The notes: generated by a model from the sequence alone, not told the origin. A DNA stretch of 64,000 nt from an uncultured Bacteroidales bacterium (GCA_902778935.1 CACYZT010000003.1:62001-126000), one strand, 5' to 3'. Positions 50,002-59,311 are shown, numbered from the stretch's first letter. Made by a program: numbers and translations.

Positions 50002-51453
50002 ATGAGCAAAAAGAAGAATTTACCGATTATTGATAATGTAGAGATTACCGGCGTTGCCGCCGAAGGAAAAGCCCTCGTACGACTCGATGGCATCGTCTGC
50101 TTTGTACCTAACTGCGTGCCCGGCGATATCGTGGACCTGCAGGTAACGAAGAAAAAGCACTCTTTCATGGAGGCCAAAGTGCTACGTCTGGTCAAGCCGA
50201 GCCCCGTTCGTTGTGAGGCGCGCTGTAAGCATTTCGGCGTCTGCGGAGGCTGCAAATGGCAAATCCTGCCCTACGAGGAACAACTCAAATACAAGCAACA
50301 GCAGATTGTGGATAACCTTACCCGCATCGGAAAGATTGAATTGCCGGAGATCAGTCCCATCCTTGGTTCGAAGCATATCTACGAGTACCGCAACAAACTC
50401 GAGTTCACGTGTGCGGACCGCAAGTGGTTGCCATGGGAAACGATTGAAGCGGCAGGCGGCTTGGACAAGATTGACAGCTCCTACGGGCTTGGGTTCCACA
50501 TCCCTAATTGCTTTGACAAAGTACTGGATATCGAGCAATGTTTTTTGATGCCGGACATCAACAATCGCATTCGAAATGGCGTGCGTACCTATGCCCGCGA
50601 GCACGGACTTACGTTCTATAACGAACACACGCACACGGGACTGCTGCGAACGCTCATCTTGCGCAATAACCACAAGGGCGAACTGATGCTCATCGTCACT
50701 TTCGGCGAAGAGCTAAAGGCTAACGGCCAATGGCTAATGGCTAAAGGCTTGTTGGATTACCTCCACACCGAGTTTCCGGAGATTGTCTCCCTGCTCTATG
50801 TAGAGAACCTCAAGTTCAACGACACCATTGGCGATTTGGACGTGCAGGTCTATTTCGGAGCGGACCATATCTACGAAGAGATGGAAGGTCTGCGATTCAA
50901 GGTAGGCGCTAAATCGTTCTACCAGACGAACACCGAGCAGGCGTATGAATTGTACAAAGTAGCGCGCCATTTCGCCTTCGATGAAATAGCTAATGACCAA
51001 AGCCAACGCCCATTAGTCTATGACCTCTACACAGGCACCGGTACGATAGCCAATTTCGTGGCGCGGCAAGCACGGCAAGTCATAGGTATCGAGTATGTAC
51101 CAGAAGCCATCGAGGATGCCAAAGCCAACGCTCAAGCCAACGGCCTTACCAACACGCTCTTCTTTGCCGGAGACATGAAAGATATCCTCAATGATGATTT
51201 CGTGGCGCAGTACGGCCGTCCGGATGTCATCATTACCGACCCGCCCCGTGCAGGAATGCACGAAGATGTGGTCAACGTCATTCTAAACGCCGAACCCAAA
51301 CGTATCGTCTATGTCAGTTGTAACCCTGCTACGCAGGCGAGAGACCTGGCGCTACTCGATAAGAAATATCGCGTGACGGCGGTTCAACCCGTGGATATGT
51401 TCCCGCACACGCAACATGTGGAAAATGTCGTCAGACTGGACTTAAAGGCATAA
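50002..51453 (+). CDS. rlmD: 23S rRNA (uracil-C5)-methyltransferase, RlmD-like
   Basis: Starting at 50002 (MSKKKNLP), the 483-residue protein has a TRAM domain (~10-70) and an iron-sulfur site (CEARCKHFGVCGGCKW). The SAM-binding domain has DLYTGTGTIANF, ITDPPRAGM and the catalytic Cys in YVSCNPATQARDL. It would methylate U1939 or a related 23S rRNA uridine. Residues ~239-250 (LKANGQWLMAKG) are encoded by a heptamer repeat (50712-50746). Confidence 0.92.
   Translation: MSKKKNLPIIDNVEITGVAAEGKALVRLDGIVCFVPNCVPGDIVDLQVTKKKHSFMEAKVLRLVKPSPVRCEARCKHFGVCGGCKWQILPYEEQLKYKQQQIVDNLTRIGKIELPEISPILGSKHIYEYRNKLEFTCADRKWLPWETIEAAGGLDKIDSSYGLGFHIPNCFDKVLDIEQCFLMPDINNRIRNGVRTYAREHGLTFYNEHTHTGLLRTLILRNNHKGELMLIVTFGEELKANGQWLMAKGLLDYLHTEFPEIVSLLYVENLKFNDTIGDLDVQVYFGADHIYEEMEGLRFKVGAKSFYQTNTEQAYELYKVARHFAFDEIANDQSQRPLVYDLYTGTGTIANFVARQARQVIGIEYVPEAIEDAKANAQANGLTNTLFFAGDMKDILNDDFVAQYGRPDVIITDPPRAGMHEDVVNVILNAEPKRIVYVSCNPATQARDLALLDKKYRVTAVQPVDMFPHTQHVENVVRLDLKA
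50712..50746. repeat. Heptamer repeat inside rlmD, unit GCTAANG
   Basis: Five tandem copies (GCTAAAG, GCTAACG, GCCAATG, GCTAATG, GCTAAAG) lie in frame within the coding sequence. Confidence 0.8.
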
Positions 51454-51458
51454 AAAAA

Positions 51459-51558
51459 GGCAGGCTAACTACATCGCACCGCTACAACCTCCTACCCTTG
51501 CTCCGGTCAAGGCCTGGGGGAGTTCAGAGGGAGCTGGTCGTATAGCACCTGCCTAAAT
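51459..51558 (-). ncRNA. ffs: Small signal recognition particle RNA (4.5S-like)
   Basis: On the minus strand GGCAGG...CCTGCC closes a ~95-nt RNA. It contains CAGG and GGAGCA facing each other around the apical loop (the symmetric internal loop that binds Ffh), AGCAAGGGTAGGAGG, and a 3' end GGTGCGATGTAGTTAGCC like other bacterial small SRP RNAs. A strong promoter precedes it (51565-51595). A run of seven T follows (51452-51458), lying over the rlmD stop, so the two genes converge. The apical loop TTGACC between CC and GG differs from the usual GGAA tetraloop. Confidence 0.75.
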
Positions 51559-51564
51559 CGGGGA

Positions 51565-51595
51565 CAAAGGTACTGCTTTTTTTTGAATTGACCAA
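51565..51595 (-). promoter_or_regulatory. SRP RNA promoter
   Basis: TACCTTTG (51565-51572) and TTG (51593-51595), 20 nt apart, minus strand. Confidence 0.85.
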
Positions 51596-51634
51596 ATATT
51601 TTAGGCAAAAAGTGTCTTAAAACATCAAAATTTC

Positions 51635-53041
51635 ATGCTGGAGGACTTCATCGTAGCGCGAATTAAGGCTGAATTGCCCTTTGAACCCAACGAGGAGAAA
51701 GAGGGTTTGTTTCGTGCGTTGGGGGCGTTTCTGGTGTCGCGGGACGCACAAAAAGCCTTCATTCTGAAGGGCTATGCAGGAACCGGCAAAACGAGTGTCA
51801 TCAGTGCGCTCGTCAGGGCGATGCAAGCACTCAAACAGCCCTGTGTCTTACTCGCTCCTACAGGCAGAGCAGCCAAAGTTCTGAGTCGTTATTCGGGAGA
51901 ACAGGCCTACACGATTCATAAGAAGATTTACCGCCAGAACCAACTGGGCATGGAGGCTTTCTCGCTTTGCGACAACTTGCACCGCAACACCTTGTTTATC
52001 GTTGATGAGGCTTCGATGTTAAGCGGCAACCGCGATAACACGACCTTCGGTAGCGGCTGTCTGCTGGACGACCTGGTGAAGTATGTGTATAGCGGTTCTA
52101 ACTGCAGCCTGCTTTTGCTGGGCGATGATGCCCAATTGCCGCCCGTTGGCAGTCTGAGCAGCCCTGCTCTGGACGAGGCGTTCATGGCGAGTTATGGTTT
52201 GCATGTATCCGGTTTCGGACTACAGGAAGTAGCCCGACAGGCCCTCGATAGCGGCATCCTCTCCGAAGCCACAAGGCTCCGGCAGGAAATTCAAAATTCA
52301 AAATTCAAAATTCAAAATTTATCGATTCAGCCAAACGGACGCGATATAATTAAAGTTCCCGGAGAAGAAGTCATCGACACCTTGGAACAAAGCTGGCGGA
52401 CGGTCGGAGCGGAAGAGACGCTTATTATTGCGCGGAGCAATAAGATGACGAACCTCTATAACCAAGGCGTGCGCGCACGTATCTTATGGAAAGAGGATGA
52501 CTTGTCCAACGGCGACCGGCTGATGGTCAGCAAAAACAACTATTTCTGGGCGGAGGAATACAAAGACCTTGAGTTTCTCGCCAACGGCGACATGCTGGAG
52601 ATCACGCGTCTGACCAACCGCCATGAGATGTACGGTTTCCATTTCGCCAAGGCCGCTCTCCGCTCAGTCGATTACAACTGGGAGATAGAAGCGCTTGTAT
52701 GGCTAGATACGCTTACCACAGACAGCCCCGAAGCCAATTATGCGCTCCAGAAAGAGCTCTTCGCACGCATCGCGGAGGATTTTCCGGAGATAAAAAACAA
52801 GAAAGAACTCGTCAAGCGCATCTATGAGTCGCCGTATTACAACGCCCTGCAGGTCCGCTTCGCCTACTGCGTCACATGCCATAAGGCGCAAGGCGGCCAG
52901 TGGAAACATGTCTATATCGACACCGCAGGCATCGGAGAGGACGAGCAACGGATGGCTGATGAATCCGAACGCCGAGAATACCTCCGCTGGCTCTACACTG
53001 CCCTCACCCGCTCTACCGAAAAGATTTATCTATTGAGGTAA
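51635..53041 (+). CDS. RecD-like SF1 DNA helicase / AAA ATPase
   Basis: The 468-residue protein has Walker A GYAGTGKT (46-53), LLAPTGRAAKVL, Walker B FIVDEASML (~119), GDDAQLPPVG, and a C-terminal UvrD_C_2 region with CHKAQGGQW and LYTALTRSTEKIYLL. It resembles the ATPase core of RecD/RecD2 and Dda without their accessory domains. Residues ~218-230 (QNSKFKIQN) come from a (TTCAAAA)n heptamer repeat lying between two helicase motifs. The frame is open. No neighbour suggests a partner. Confidence 0.9.
   Translation: MLEDFIVARIKAELPFEPNEEKEGLFRALGAFLVSRDAQKAFILKGYAGTGKTSVISALVRAMQALKQPCVLLAPTGRAAKVLSRYSGEQAYTIHKKIYRQNQLGMEAFSLCDNLHRNTLFIVDEASMLSGNRDNTTFGSGCLLDDLVKYVYSGSNCSLLLLGDDAQLPPVGSLSSPALDEAFMASYGLHVSGFGLQEVARQALDSGILSEATRLRQEIQNSKFKIQNLSIQPNGRDIIKVPGEEVIDTLEQSWRTVGAEETLIIARSNKMTNLYNQGVRARILWKEDDLSNGDRLMVSKNNYFWAEEYKDLEFLANGDMLEITRLTNRHEMYGFHFAKAALRSVDYNWEIEALVWLDTLTTDSPEANYALQKELFARIAEDFPEIKNKKELVKRIYESPYYNALQVRFAYCVTCHKAQGGQWKHVYIDTAGIGEDEQRMADESERREYLRWLYTALTRSTEKIYLLR
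52287..52320. repeat. Heptamer repeat inside the helicase gene, unit TTCAAAA
   Basis: Four tandem copies in frame encode QNSKFKIQN. The same unit on the opposite strand sits inside the dsbD-like gene (63660-63691). Confidence 0.85.
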
Positions 53042-53062
53042 ATGCACGATTTTCTATGTTAT

Positions 53063-53113
53063 CTCTCGAGAATGACTCGAGAATGGACCGAGATTGATTC
53101 GAGAACGACTCGG
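53063..53113. repeat. 11-bp phased tandem repeat, intergenic
   Basis: Five CGAG/CGG cores are spaced exactly 11 bp (53067, 53078, 53089, 53100, 53111), consensus CTCGAGAATGA. The reverse complement matches the units in hemW (41235-41277). It lies just after the helicase stop and before the lipoprotein promoter. Confidence 0.75.
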
Positions 53114-53231
53114 TGAAGTTGCGAAAAATAGGTACAATATTGAACATTCGTCGGGACGGACAAGACAGGACTGGACAAAGAAGAAATTATCATTAAAAAA
53201 TAAAAAAAACAGAGAAAAATTGCATACACTA

Positions 53232-53262
53232 TTGTGTATGTCAATTATTTTTAGTAACTTTG
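53232..53262 (+). promoter_or_regulatory. Promoter of the lipoprotein/OmpA operon
   Basis: TTG (53232-53234) and TAACTTTG (53255-53262), 20 nt apart, giving a ~50-nt leader. Confidence 0.8.
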
Positions 53263-53317
53263 CGCAAAATTTGTACAAACAAACTTTTATTAATAACAAA
53301 CAATTATCTGTAACACA

Positions 53318-55207
53318 ATGAAAAAAAGTTATTTACATGCTTTTTCTGTGCTTACTTTAGCAGTGGCTTTGTTGTCCGGCTGCCGTTCGGAGGTTCAGCT
53401 TGACAACGTGGACACCACTATCGAGGCGCAGATGCAGTTGGCGCTACCGATAGGTAGTATCAACGCCAAGGTAAGTGATTTTCTTGGGACGAGCGATTCG
53501 GCGGAGTTCTACATCGACACCATCGGTGGCGAGAACGTAGTGACTTACCATCGTAGCATGACCTATGAGAAGGAGCTGAGTGAATTTGACATCAAGTCAA
53601 AGATTGGTAGTAAGACCTACTACGTCAACATCTACGACATGATTAAGGACGCTACGTGTGACGATGGTCAGGGACACACCGCTCCGCTGATTGATGCAAG
53701 TGGCAACATCAATGTGCCGGCTGGATTCACTTACAGCGACACGCTGGATTTCGCAGTGCCGTTGATTATCGATGATGTAAACAAAGAGGGCACAGAGCTG
53801 CGTGTCGATAGTGCGCGCTTTACCCATGCTGACTTCTTTGTTAAGGTTACCCGTAGCAATTTCCAGGACCTCAACTGGGCTTGGATTGACACCGTTAAGG
53901 TGGACTTGACCGACCAAATCAAGTACAAACCGAGCCGAATGATGACGGTTTACAAACGTGGTGACAATGCTACGTGGGGTGCTAAGCTGAATGCTAAGTT
54001 GAACGAAGTTCTGCTGGACATGATGAAGGACCACAGTTATCCTCCTACATCCGGCAAAGTGTACAACAACATCCCGTTCCACGTATATGTCATCTACACC
54101 ATCCCCGGTGGTACGGTAGCACATGTGGCAAACAACTCCGGTCTGGATTGCGAGTTCGGTACCGACTCTCTGGACGTAAAGGCTGTTTGGGGCTGGTTCT
54201 CCAATGGTCTCGAGCCTTATTCCCAGGACATCAAGATCAGCTATGATCCGTTCACATTCCTTAATGGAGCTCGCCTGCCGCTGGCTAATCCGCGCATCGA
54301 TGCACAATTGAGGACGAAGATTGCCGGTAACCTCTTGCTTGAGGCTGAGATTTACACGACGGACAGCGCGGGTGCTAAGCATCACGCTTCCTGGAATGGC
54401 CACGAGACGATGCACAAATACTTCACAGAGGCTGACGGATGTATCAATCCTATTACCAGCCCTCTCACGGACGAATCGCATATCTCTCTGCATCTTGACG
54501 GTTCCGATGCAAACGGTAACATCGACAATCTGTTGACCGAGATGCCCCGTGCTATTCACTACAGCATTGCAGCCGGCTTCGACAAGCAGACCACGCCGCA
54601 AGTACGTGTTGCCGGTGATGCATATCTTAGAGCAGAGGCTATCGCCAAAGTGCCTATCGAGTTCCATAAGGATCTTAAGATTGACTACACCGACACGATC
54701 AAAGGCATCAAACTGGATAGAGCCAGCATCGATTCGCTTTTGGACAAAGTGGAATGGCTTGACACCCTCAAGACCTCCAATGTACATGTGTTTGTAAAGG
54801 TTACCAACGGCATTCCTTTGGATATCATGGGTACTTTCTACTGCCTTGACAAAGACGGAAACGAGATTATGGACCCGGAGAACCCGTCCAAACGCTGGAC
54901 CATCTTCGATGGAGATACGCTCCGCTTGGCAGGTGCTGCCTACGACAACGCAGGTACTATCATCCCGAAGGAGAGCATCACGGGTAGCGCTCTCACGCGT
55001 GCAAAGATTGACTTGTTCCCGAAGATTTCGCAGATTGTGTACTATGCGTACGTAACGGATGACGCTGTGAAGGCTTCGCCTTATAACAAGGGTGCTAAGA
55101 TTACCGGTGCTAACAATGTGAAAGTAGCTCTCGGTCTGACCGCAGACCTCGACGCTATTCTCAACCTGAACAACATCGGTAAGGATAACAAAAACGGCAA
55201 CAAATAA
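53318..55207 (+). CDS. Exported lipoprotein of unknown function
   Basis: The 629-residue protein has a lipoprotein signal (MKKSYLHAFSVLTLAVALLSGC, Cys22). A long beta-rich body follows, with many Asp/Thr-rich strands and two similar halves of the type LDIKIDYTDTI/KISYDPFTF; I recognise no named domain. It is separated by 15 nt from the OmpA-family gene and shares its promoter, so the two are probably an outer-membrane pair. Codon use looks strongly biased, suggesting high expression. Confidence 0.85.
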   Translation: MKKSYLHAFSVLTLAVALLSGCRSEVQLDNVDTTIEAQMQLALPIGSINAKVSDFLGTSDSAEFYIDTIGGENVVTYHRSMTYEKELSEFDIKSKIGSKTYYVNIYDMIKDATCDDGQGHTAPLIDASGNINVPAGFTYSDTLDFAVPLIIDDVNKEGTELRVDSARFTHADFFVKVTRSNFQDLNWAWIDTVKVDLTDQIKYKPSRMMTVYKRGDNATWGAKLNAKLNEVLLDMMKDHSYPPTSGKVYNNIPFHVYVIYTIPGGTVAHVANNSGLDCEFGTDSLDVKAVWGWFSNGLEPYSQDIKISYDPFTFLNGARLPLANPRIDAQLRTKIAGNLLLEAEIYTTDSAGAKHHASWNGHETMHKYFTEADGCINPITSPLTDESHISLHLDGSDANGNIDNLLTEMPRAIHYSIAAGFDKQTTPQVRVAGDAYLRAEAIAKVPIEFHKDLKIDYTDTIKGIKLDRASIDSLLDKVEWLDTLKTSNVHVFVKVTNGIPLDIMGTFYCLDKDGNEIMDPENPSKRWTIFDGDTLRLAGAAYDNAGTIIPKESITGSALTRAKIDLFPKISQIVYYAYVTDDAVKASPYNKGAKITGANNVKVALGLTADLDAILNLNNIGKDNKNGNK

Positions 55208-55222
55208 TAGGAGGGCAGAACA

Positions 55223-57835
55223 ATGAAAACAAATCGTAAATTTTTCCTTGCAGCCCTGCTGATTGCTGCATGTTCGATGAGCGTTCGCGCACAACAGGTA
55301 AATACCTTGTATTTCTTGGAGAACGCGCCTATGCGTCATACCATCAACCCTGCCTTCCAACCGGTTAGCAAGGGTTATGTGAACTTCTCTCCGCTCGGAT
55401 GGTCCGTATTCAGCGTAGGTAACAACTCGCTCACGCTCAACGACCTCATCTATGTGGATCCGACAACGGGTAAGACCATCACGGCGCTCCACCCGAGTCA
55501 AGACAGAACGGCATTCCTCAAAGCGCTGCGCTCCATGACCGATGTCAACGGTAGCGCTACTCTCGGTATCGTCAACGTTGGTGTTCGCATCAAAGATGCC
55601 GGATTCCTCACAATCGGTTATAACTTCCGCGTGGAGGCTGACGTGACCGCTCCGAAACACATGTTCGAGTATATTGCGCACGGACAGTTGAACGGCAATT
55701 CGATGGCGTACAACCTCAACCGTCTTGGCGGTGCCGGAACGGTTTATTCCGAGATCTACGGCGGTTATAGCCATAAGATTAACGACCAGTGGACCGTCGG
55801 TGGAAAACTGAAAATTCTGCTCGGTCATGCTCACGCAGGTTTGCAGGGCAAGTCTCTTTCTCTGGAAGGCGATCCTACCCAACTCCATCTCTATGGCGAC
55901 CTCGATGCTAACATTGCCGGCCAGTTCAACTTCAACAACATGCCTCCTACGGACAATGTGACAGTAAAGCAGTATGTAGATGACTGGCGCAACGGCGGAC
56001 GTAAGGTTGAGGACTTCGTCAACTACAAAGATGTAGCAGGTCTGCTCGTTCCGTCCGGTGGCGGTCTTGGTATCGACCTCGGTATGACATACAAGCCGGC
56101 TGACTTCGTGCAGATTAGTGCGGCTATCACCGACCTCGGCTTCATCTATTGGAGCAAGTCGCGTAAACTCGGTCTGCAACTCGATACCATCATTGACGGT
56201 GCAGGTAACTTCCAATACGCTGACTTCCAGGATGCTAACGGTACATTCCAGACTCAAGCGCTGCTCGACTCCGCTTCGAAGAATATCGTCAACATCATCG
56301 AGAGCGCTCGCATGACGCCAGCTTCTATCGGTTTTGCCAAGATGACGCGTGCTCGCTTGAATGTAGGTGTGGACTTCAATTTCTGGGACAACCGCGTTGG
56401 TGTAGGTGTTGTTTCGGCAACGAACCTCTACAACGCTCGCCTTTACGAGGAATTGACCATCGGTGCGGCTTTCCGTCCGGTGAACTGGTTCAACATAGCT
56501 GTCAGCTACTCCTTGCTGCAGAACGGTAAGTTCAGCAACATCGGTGCCGGTTTGAGTTTCATGCCGTACGACGGTGTGAACATGACTCTCTCGATGGATT
56601 ATATCCCGACGAGCTATGCGAACATCCCGAACAGCCAGAACAAATCGCTTTACTACATCCCTGAGAAGGCTAAGACCGTTAACGTCGCTCTCGGCTTCTC
56701 CATCGTATGGGGTACAAACCGCAAAGATAGCGATAAGGACGGCGTATGGGATAAGATTGATATGTGTCCGAATACTCCGCGTGGCGTAGAGGTGGACAGC
56801 GTTGGTTGTCCGCTCGACGAGGACCACGATGGTGTGCCTGATTACCTTGACCACTGTCTCGGTACGCCCGCAGCGGCTATCGGTTATGTGGATTCGCTCG
56901 GTTGTATGCTCGATACCGATGGCGATGGTGTAGAAGACTACCGCGACCAGTGTCCGGGTACGCCTGAAGCAGCATGGGGTATGGTGGATAGCGTTGGTTG
57001 TCCGCTCGATACCGATGGTGATGGTGTAGCTGATTACCTCGACGAGTGCCCGGGTACACCGGAAGCTGCTCATGGTAAAGTGGACGCTAAGGGTTGTCCG
57101 CTCGACAGCGATGGTGATGGTGTTCCTGATTATCTCGACGAGTGTCCGGGTACGCCGGCAGAGGCTTACGGCCAGATCGACGAGAAGGGATGTCCGTTCG
57201 ATGCCGATGGCGATGGTGTTCCTGACTACAAGGATGAGTGTCCGGGTACGCCGGAAGCTGCTTGGGGTAAGGTAGATGCACGTGGTTGCGCGCTTGATAG
57301 CGATAACGACGGTGTACCTGACTACCTCGACGAGTGTCCGCAAGTTGCAGGTCTGAAGGAGAACAAGGGTTGTCCTGAGGTTAAACGCGAAATCCGCAAC
57401 CTCCTCAAGAAGGCTATGCAAGGTATCGAGTTCGAGACCGGTAAGGCTAACATCAAGAAGAAATCTTACCCGCTCTTGAACCAGATTGCTAATGTCTTCA
57501 TCGAGAATAAGGATTACATCGTTGAAGTTCAAGGTCACACGGATAACACCGGTTCGTACGAACTCAATAAGGAATTGTCTGACAAGCGTGCTAACGCCGT
57601 TCGTGACTACCTCATTGCACAAGGTGTTGACTTCCAGCGTCTGACTGCTGTCGGATATGGTCCTGATGTACCTATCGCTGACAACAAGACCAAAGCAGGC
57701 CGTGCAAAGAACCGTCGTGTTGAGTTCAAGATTACATTCGAAGAAGTCAGCTACGAGACCGTTCTTGACCACGCAGATCCGAAACCGGCAGAGACTCCTG
57801 CTGCCCCCGCGGATAGTACTACGGTAGCTCAATAA
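55223..57835 (+). CDS. DUF5723/OmpA-family outer-membrane protein with thrombospondin-3 repeats
   Basis: The 870-residue protein has a signal peptide, a DUF5723-type beta-barrel (~25-500), seven TSP3-type calcium-binding repeats of ~32 residues (~505-720, pattern DxDGDGVxDYxDxCPGTPEAA) and an OmpA peptidoglycan-binding domain (~735-840, VQGHTDNTGSYELNKELSDKRA). A Pro/Ala-rich tail ends it. It should link the outer membrane to peptidoglycan. The 96-nt repeat units are similar enough in DNA to permit slippage or recombination. Confidence 0.92.
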   Translation: MKTNRKFFLAALLIAACSMSVRAQQVNTLYFLENAPMRHTINPAFQPVSKGYVNFSPLGWSVFSVGNNSLTLNDLIYVDPTTGKTITALHPSQDRTAFLKALRSMTDVNGSATLGIVNVGVRIKDAGFLTIGYNFRVEADVTAPKHMFEYIAHGQLNGNSMAYNLNRLGGAGTVYSEIYGGYSHKINDQWTVGGKLKILLGHAHAGLQGKSLSLEGDPTQLHLYGDLDANIAGQFNFNNMPPTDNVTVKQYVDDWRNGGRKVEDFVNYKDVAGLLVPSGGGLGIDLGMTYKPADFVQISAAITDLGFIYWSKSRKLGLQLDTIIDGAGNFQYADFQDANGTFQTQALLDSASKNIVNIIESARMTPASIGFAKMTRARLNVGVDFNFWDNRVGVGVVSATNLYNARLYEELTIGAAFRPVNWFNIAVSYSLLQNGKFSNIGAGLSFMPYDGVNMTLSMDYIPTSYANIPNSQNKSLYYIPEKAKTVNVALGFSIVWGTNRKDSDKDGVWDKIDMCPNTPRGVEVDSVGCPLDEDHDGVPDYLDHCLGTPAAAIGYVDSLGCMLDTDGDGVEDYRDQCPGTPEAAWGMVDSVGCPLDTDGDGVADYLDECPGTPEAAHGKVDAKGCPLDSDGDGVPDYLDECPGTPAEAYGQIDEKGCPFDADGDGVPDYKDECPGTPEAAWGKVDARGCALDSDNDGVPDYLDECPQVAGLKENKGCPEVKREIRNLLKKAMQGIEFETGKANIKKKSYPLLNQIANVFIENKDYIVEVQGHTDNTGSYELNKELSDKRANAVRDYLIAQGVDFQRLTAVGYGPDVPIADNKTKAGRAKNRRVEFKITFEEVSYETVLDHADPKPAETPAAPADSTTVAQ

Positions 57836-57845
57836 GCTACTCCTG

Positions 57846-57871
57846 GATGGCGGCTTTGACCGGCCGCCATC
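57846..57871 (+). terminator. Hairpin terminator after the OmpA-family gene
   Basis: GATGGCGGC and GCCGCCATC form a perfect 9-bp stem around an 8-nt loop, 10 nt after the stop. The following sequence is only moderately T-rich. Confidence 0.75.
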
Positions 57872-57906
57872 TAACTCATTTTATTAACAACTAAAAACAT
57901 TACTAT

Positions 57907-58626
57907 ATGGGACGCGCATTTGAATATCGCAAAGCTACCAAACTCAAAAGATGGGGACACATGTCCCGCACATTTACAAAATTAGGCAAGGAAATAACCA
58001 TCGCTGCCCGTGAGGGTGGACCGGACCCCGACTCCAACCCGCGTCTGCGTACGCTTATTCAGCAGTGTAAACGCGAGAACATGCCGAAGGATAACATCGA
58101 CCGCGCTATCAAAAAGGCAACCGATAAGTCATCCGAGGGCTATAAGGAAATCAATTACGAAGGATACGGACCACATGGCGTAGCTATTTTCGTAGAAACG
58201 GCAACCGACAACCACATGCGTACTGTTGCCAACATCCGCTCCTACTTCACCAAGTTCGGCGGTACTCTCGGTACGCAGGGTTCGCTGCAATTCCTCTTCG
58301 ACCGCAAGGCATGCTTCACTGTCACGATGAAAGACGGCATTGACCTCGATGAACTGGAACTCGAACTCATCGACTTCGGTGTTGAAGAACTCGGAGTGGA
58401 CGAGGAAGAAAACACCATCGTCATCTACTCCGATTTCAACGAGGCAATCAACATGCAAAAGTACCTCGAAGACAACGGATTCGAGATTCAGTCCATGGAG
58501 TTCGTTCGTATCCCGAATGACACAAAAGAACTGACCGACGAGCAGCGCGAGTCTGTACAGAAACTCATCGACAAAATCGAAGAGGACGAAGACGTACAGA
58601 ACGTATTCACCAATATGGCTGAATAA
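57907..58626 (+). CDS. YebC/PmpR family protein
   Basis: The 239-residue protein has the family N-terminus (GRAFEYRKATKLKRWGHMSR, KLGKEITIAAREGGPDPDSNPRL, ENMPKDNIDRAIKK) and the YEGYGPHGVAIFVE core. YebC-like proteins were described as DNA-binding regulators, and more recent work links them to relief of ribosome stalling. It follows the OmpA terminator and lies 48 nt before rsmG. Confidence 0.95.
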   Translation: MGRAFEYRKATKLKRWGHMSRTFTKLGKEITIAAREGGPDPDSNPRLRTLIQQCKRENMPKDNIDRAIKKATDKSSEGYKEINYEGYGPHGVAIFVETATDNHMRTVANIRSYFTKFGGTLGTQGSLQFLFDRKACFTVTMKDGIDLDELELELIDFGVEELGVDEEENTIVIYSDFNEAINMQKYLEDNGFEIQSMEFVRIPNDTKELTDEQRESVQKLIDKIEEDEDVQNVFTNMAE

Positions 58627-58674
58627 ACGCGAAGCTATTAACGTGCGAAGCACTATCAACGCGAAGCTATAAAC

Positions 58675-59292
58675 ATGAATATAATCTCTGATTATTTCAA
58701 ACTAACAGAACGTCAGGCTGAGCAGTTTGCTCAGCTTGACGCGCTTTATCGCGACTGGAACAGTAAGATTAATGTCATTTCCCGCAAGGATATCGACAAT
58801 CTCTACGAGCACCATGTGCTCCACTCGCTGGCTATCGCCAAACTGCTTCCTTTTCAGCCAAACTCATCCATTCTCGATGTAGGCACAGGAGGCGGTTTTC
58901 CGGGTATTCCGTTAGCTATTCTGTTCCCTGAGTGTCAGTTCATGCTCATTGACTCCATCGGAAAGAAAATCAAAGTGGCATCAGAGGTGGCACAGGCGCT
59001 TGGCTTAACGAACGTCGTGTGCAAGCAGGAACGCGCAGAGGAAGAGAAGCAGAAATTCGACTTCGTCGTTTCCCGTGCCGTGATGCCCCTACCCGACCTG
59101 GTTAAATTAGTACGTAAGAATATCTCCTCCAAGCAACGCAATGCCGTTCCGAACGGGCTGGTGGTACTCAAAGGCGGAGACCTGAAAGACGAGCTTGCTC
59201 CGTTTATAAAAACCGCAGAGGTTACCCCCTGCAGTCAATGGTTCAAAGGCGAGTGGTTCGAGACCAAACAGGTCATCTACATGCCTCTCTAA
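58675..59292 (+). CDS. rsmG: 16S rRNA (guanine527-N7)-methyltransferase
   Basis: The 205-residue protein is a complete GidB/RsmG: NVISRKDIDNLYEHHVLHSL, the SAM loop ILDVGTGGGFPGIPLAI, LIDSIGKKIK and VVSRAVMPLPDLV. It makes m7G527 of 16S rRNA. Transcription converges with the pectate lyase-like gene; about 20 nt separate the stops. Confidence 0.96.
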   Translation: MNIISDYFKLTERQAEQFAQLDALYRDWNSKINVISRKDIDNLYEHHVLHSLAIAKLLPFQPNSSILDVGTGGGFPGIPLAILFPECQFMLIDSIGKKIKVASEVAQALGLTNVVCKQERAEEEKQKFDFVVSRAVMPLPDLVKLVRKNISSKQRNAVPNGLVVLKGGDLKDELAPFIKTAEVTPCSQWFKGEWFETKQVIYMPL

Positions 59293-59311
59293 ACGGTCGG
59301 TTCGTAATACG

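Noticed and set aside
53597-57832. Open frame of 1411 codons on the minus strand
   Set aside because: It lies entirely antisense to two convincing exported proteins with signal peptides and known domains. Its translation has no recognisable domain. The long open frame follows from the strong codon bias of the sense genes.
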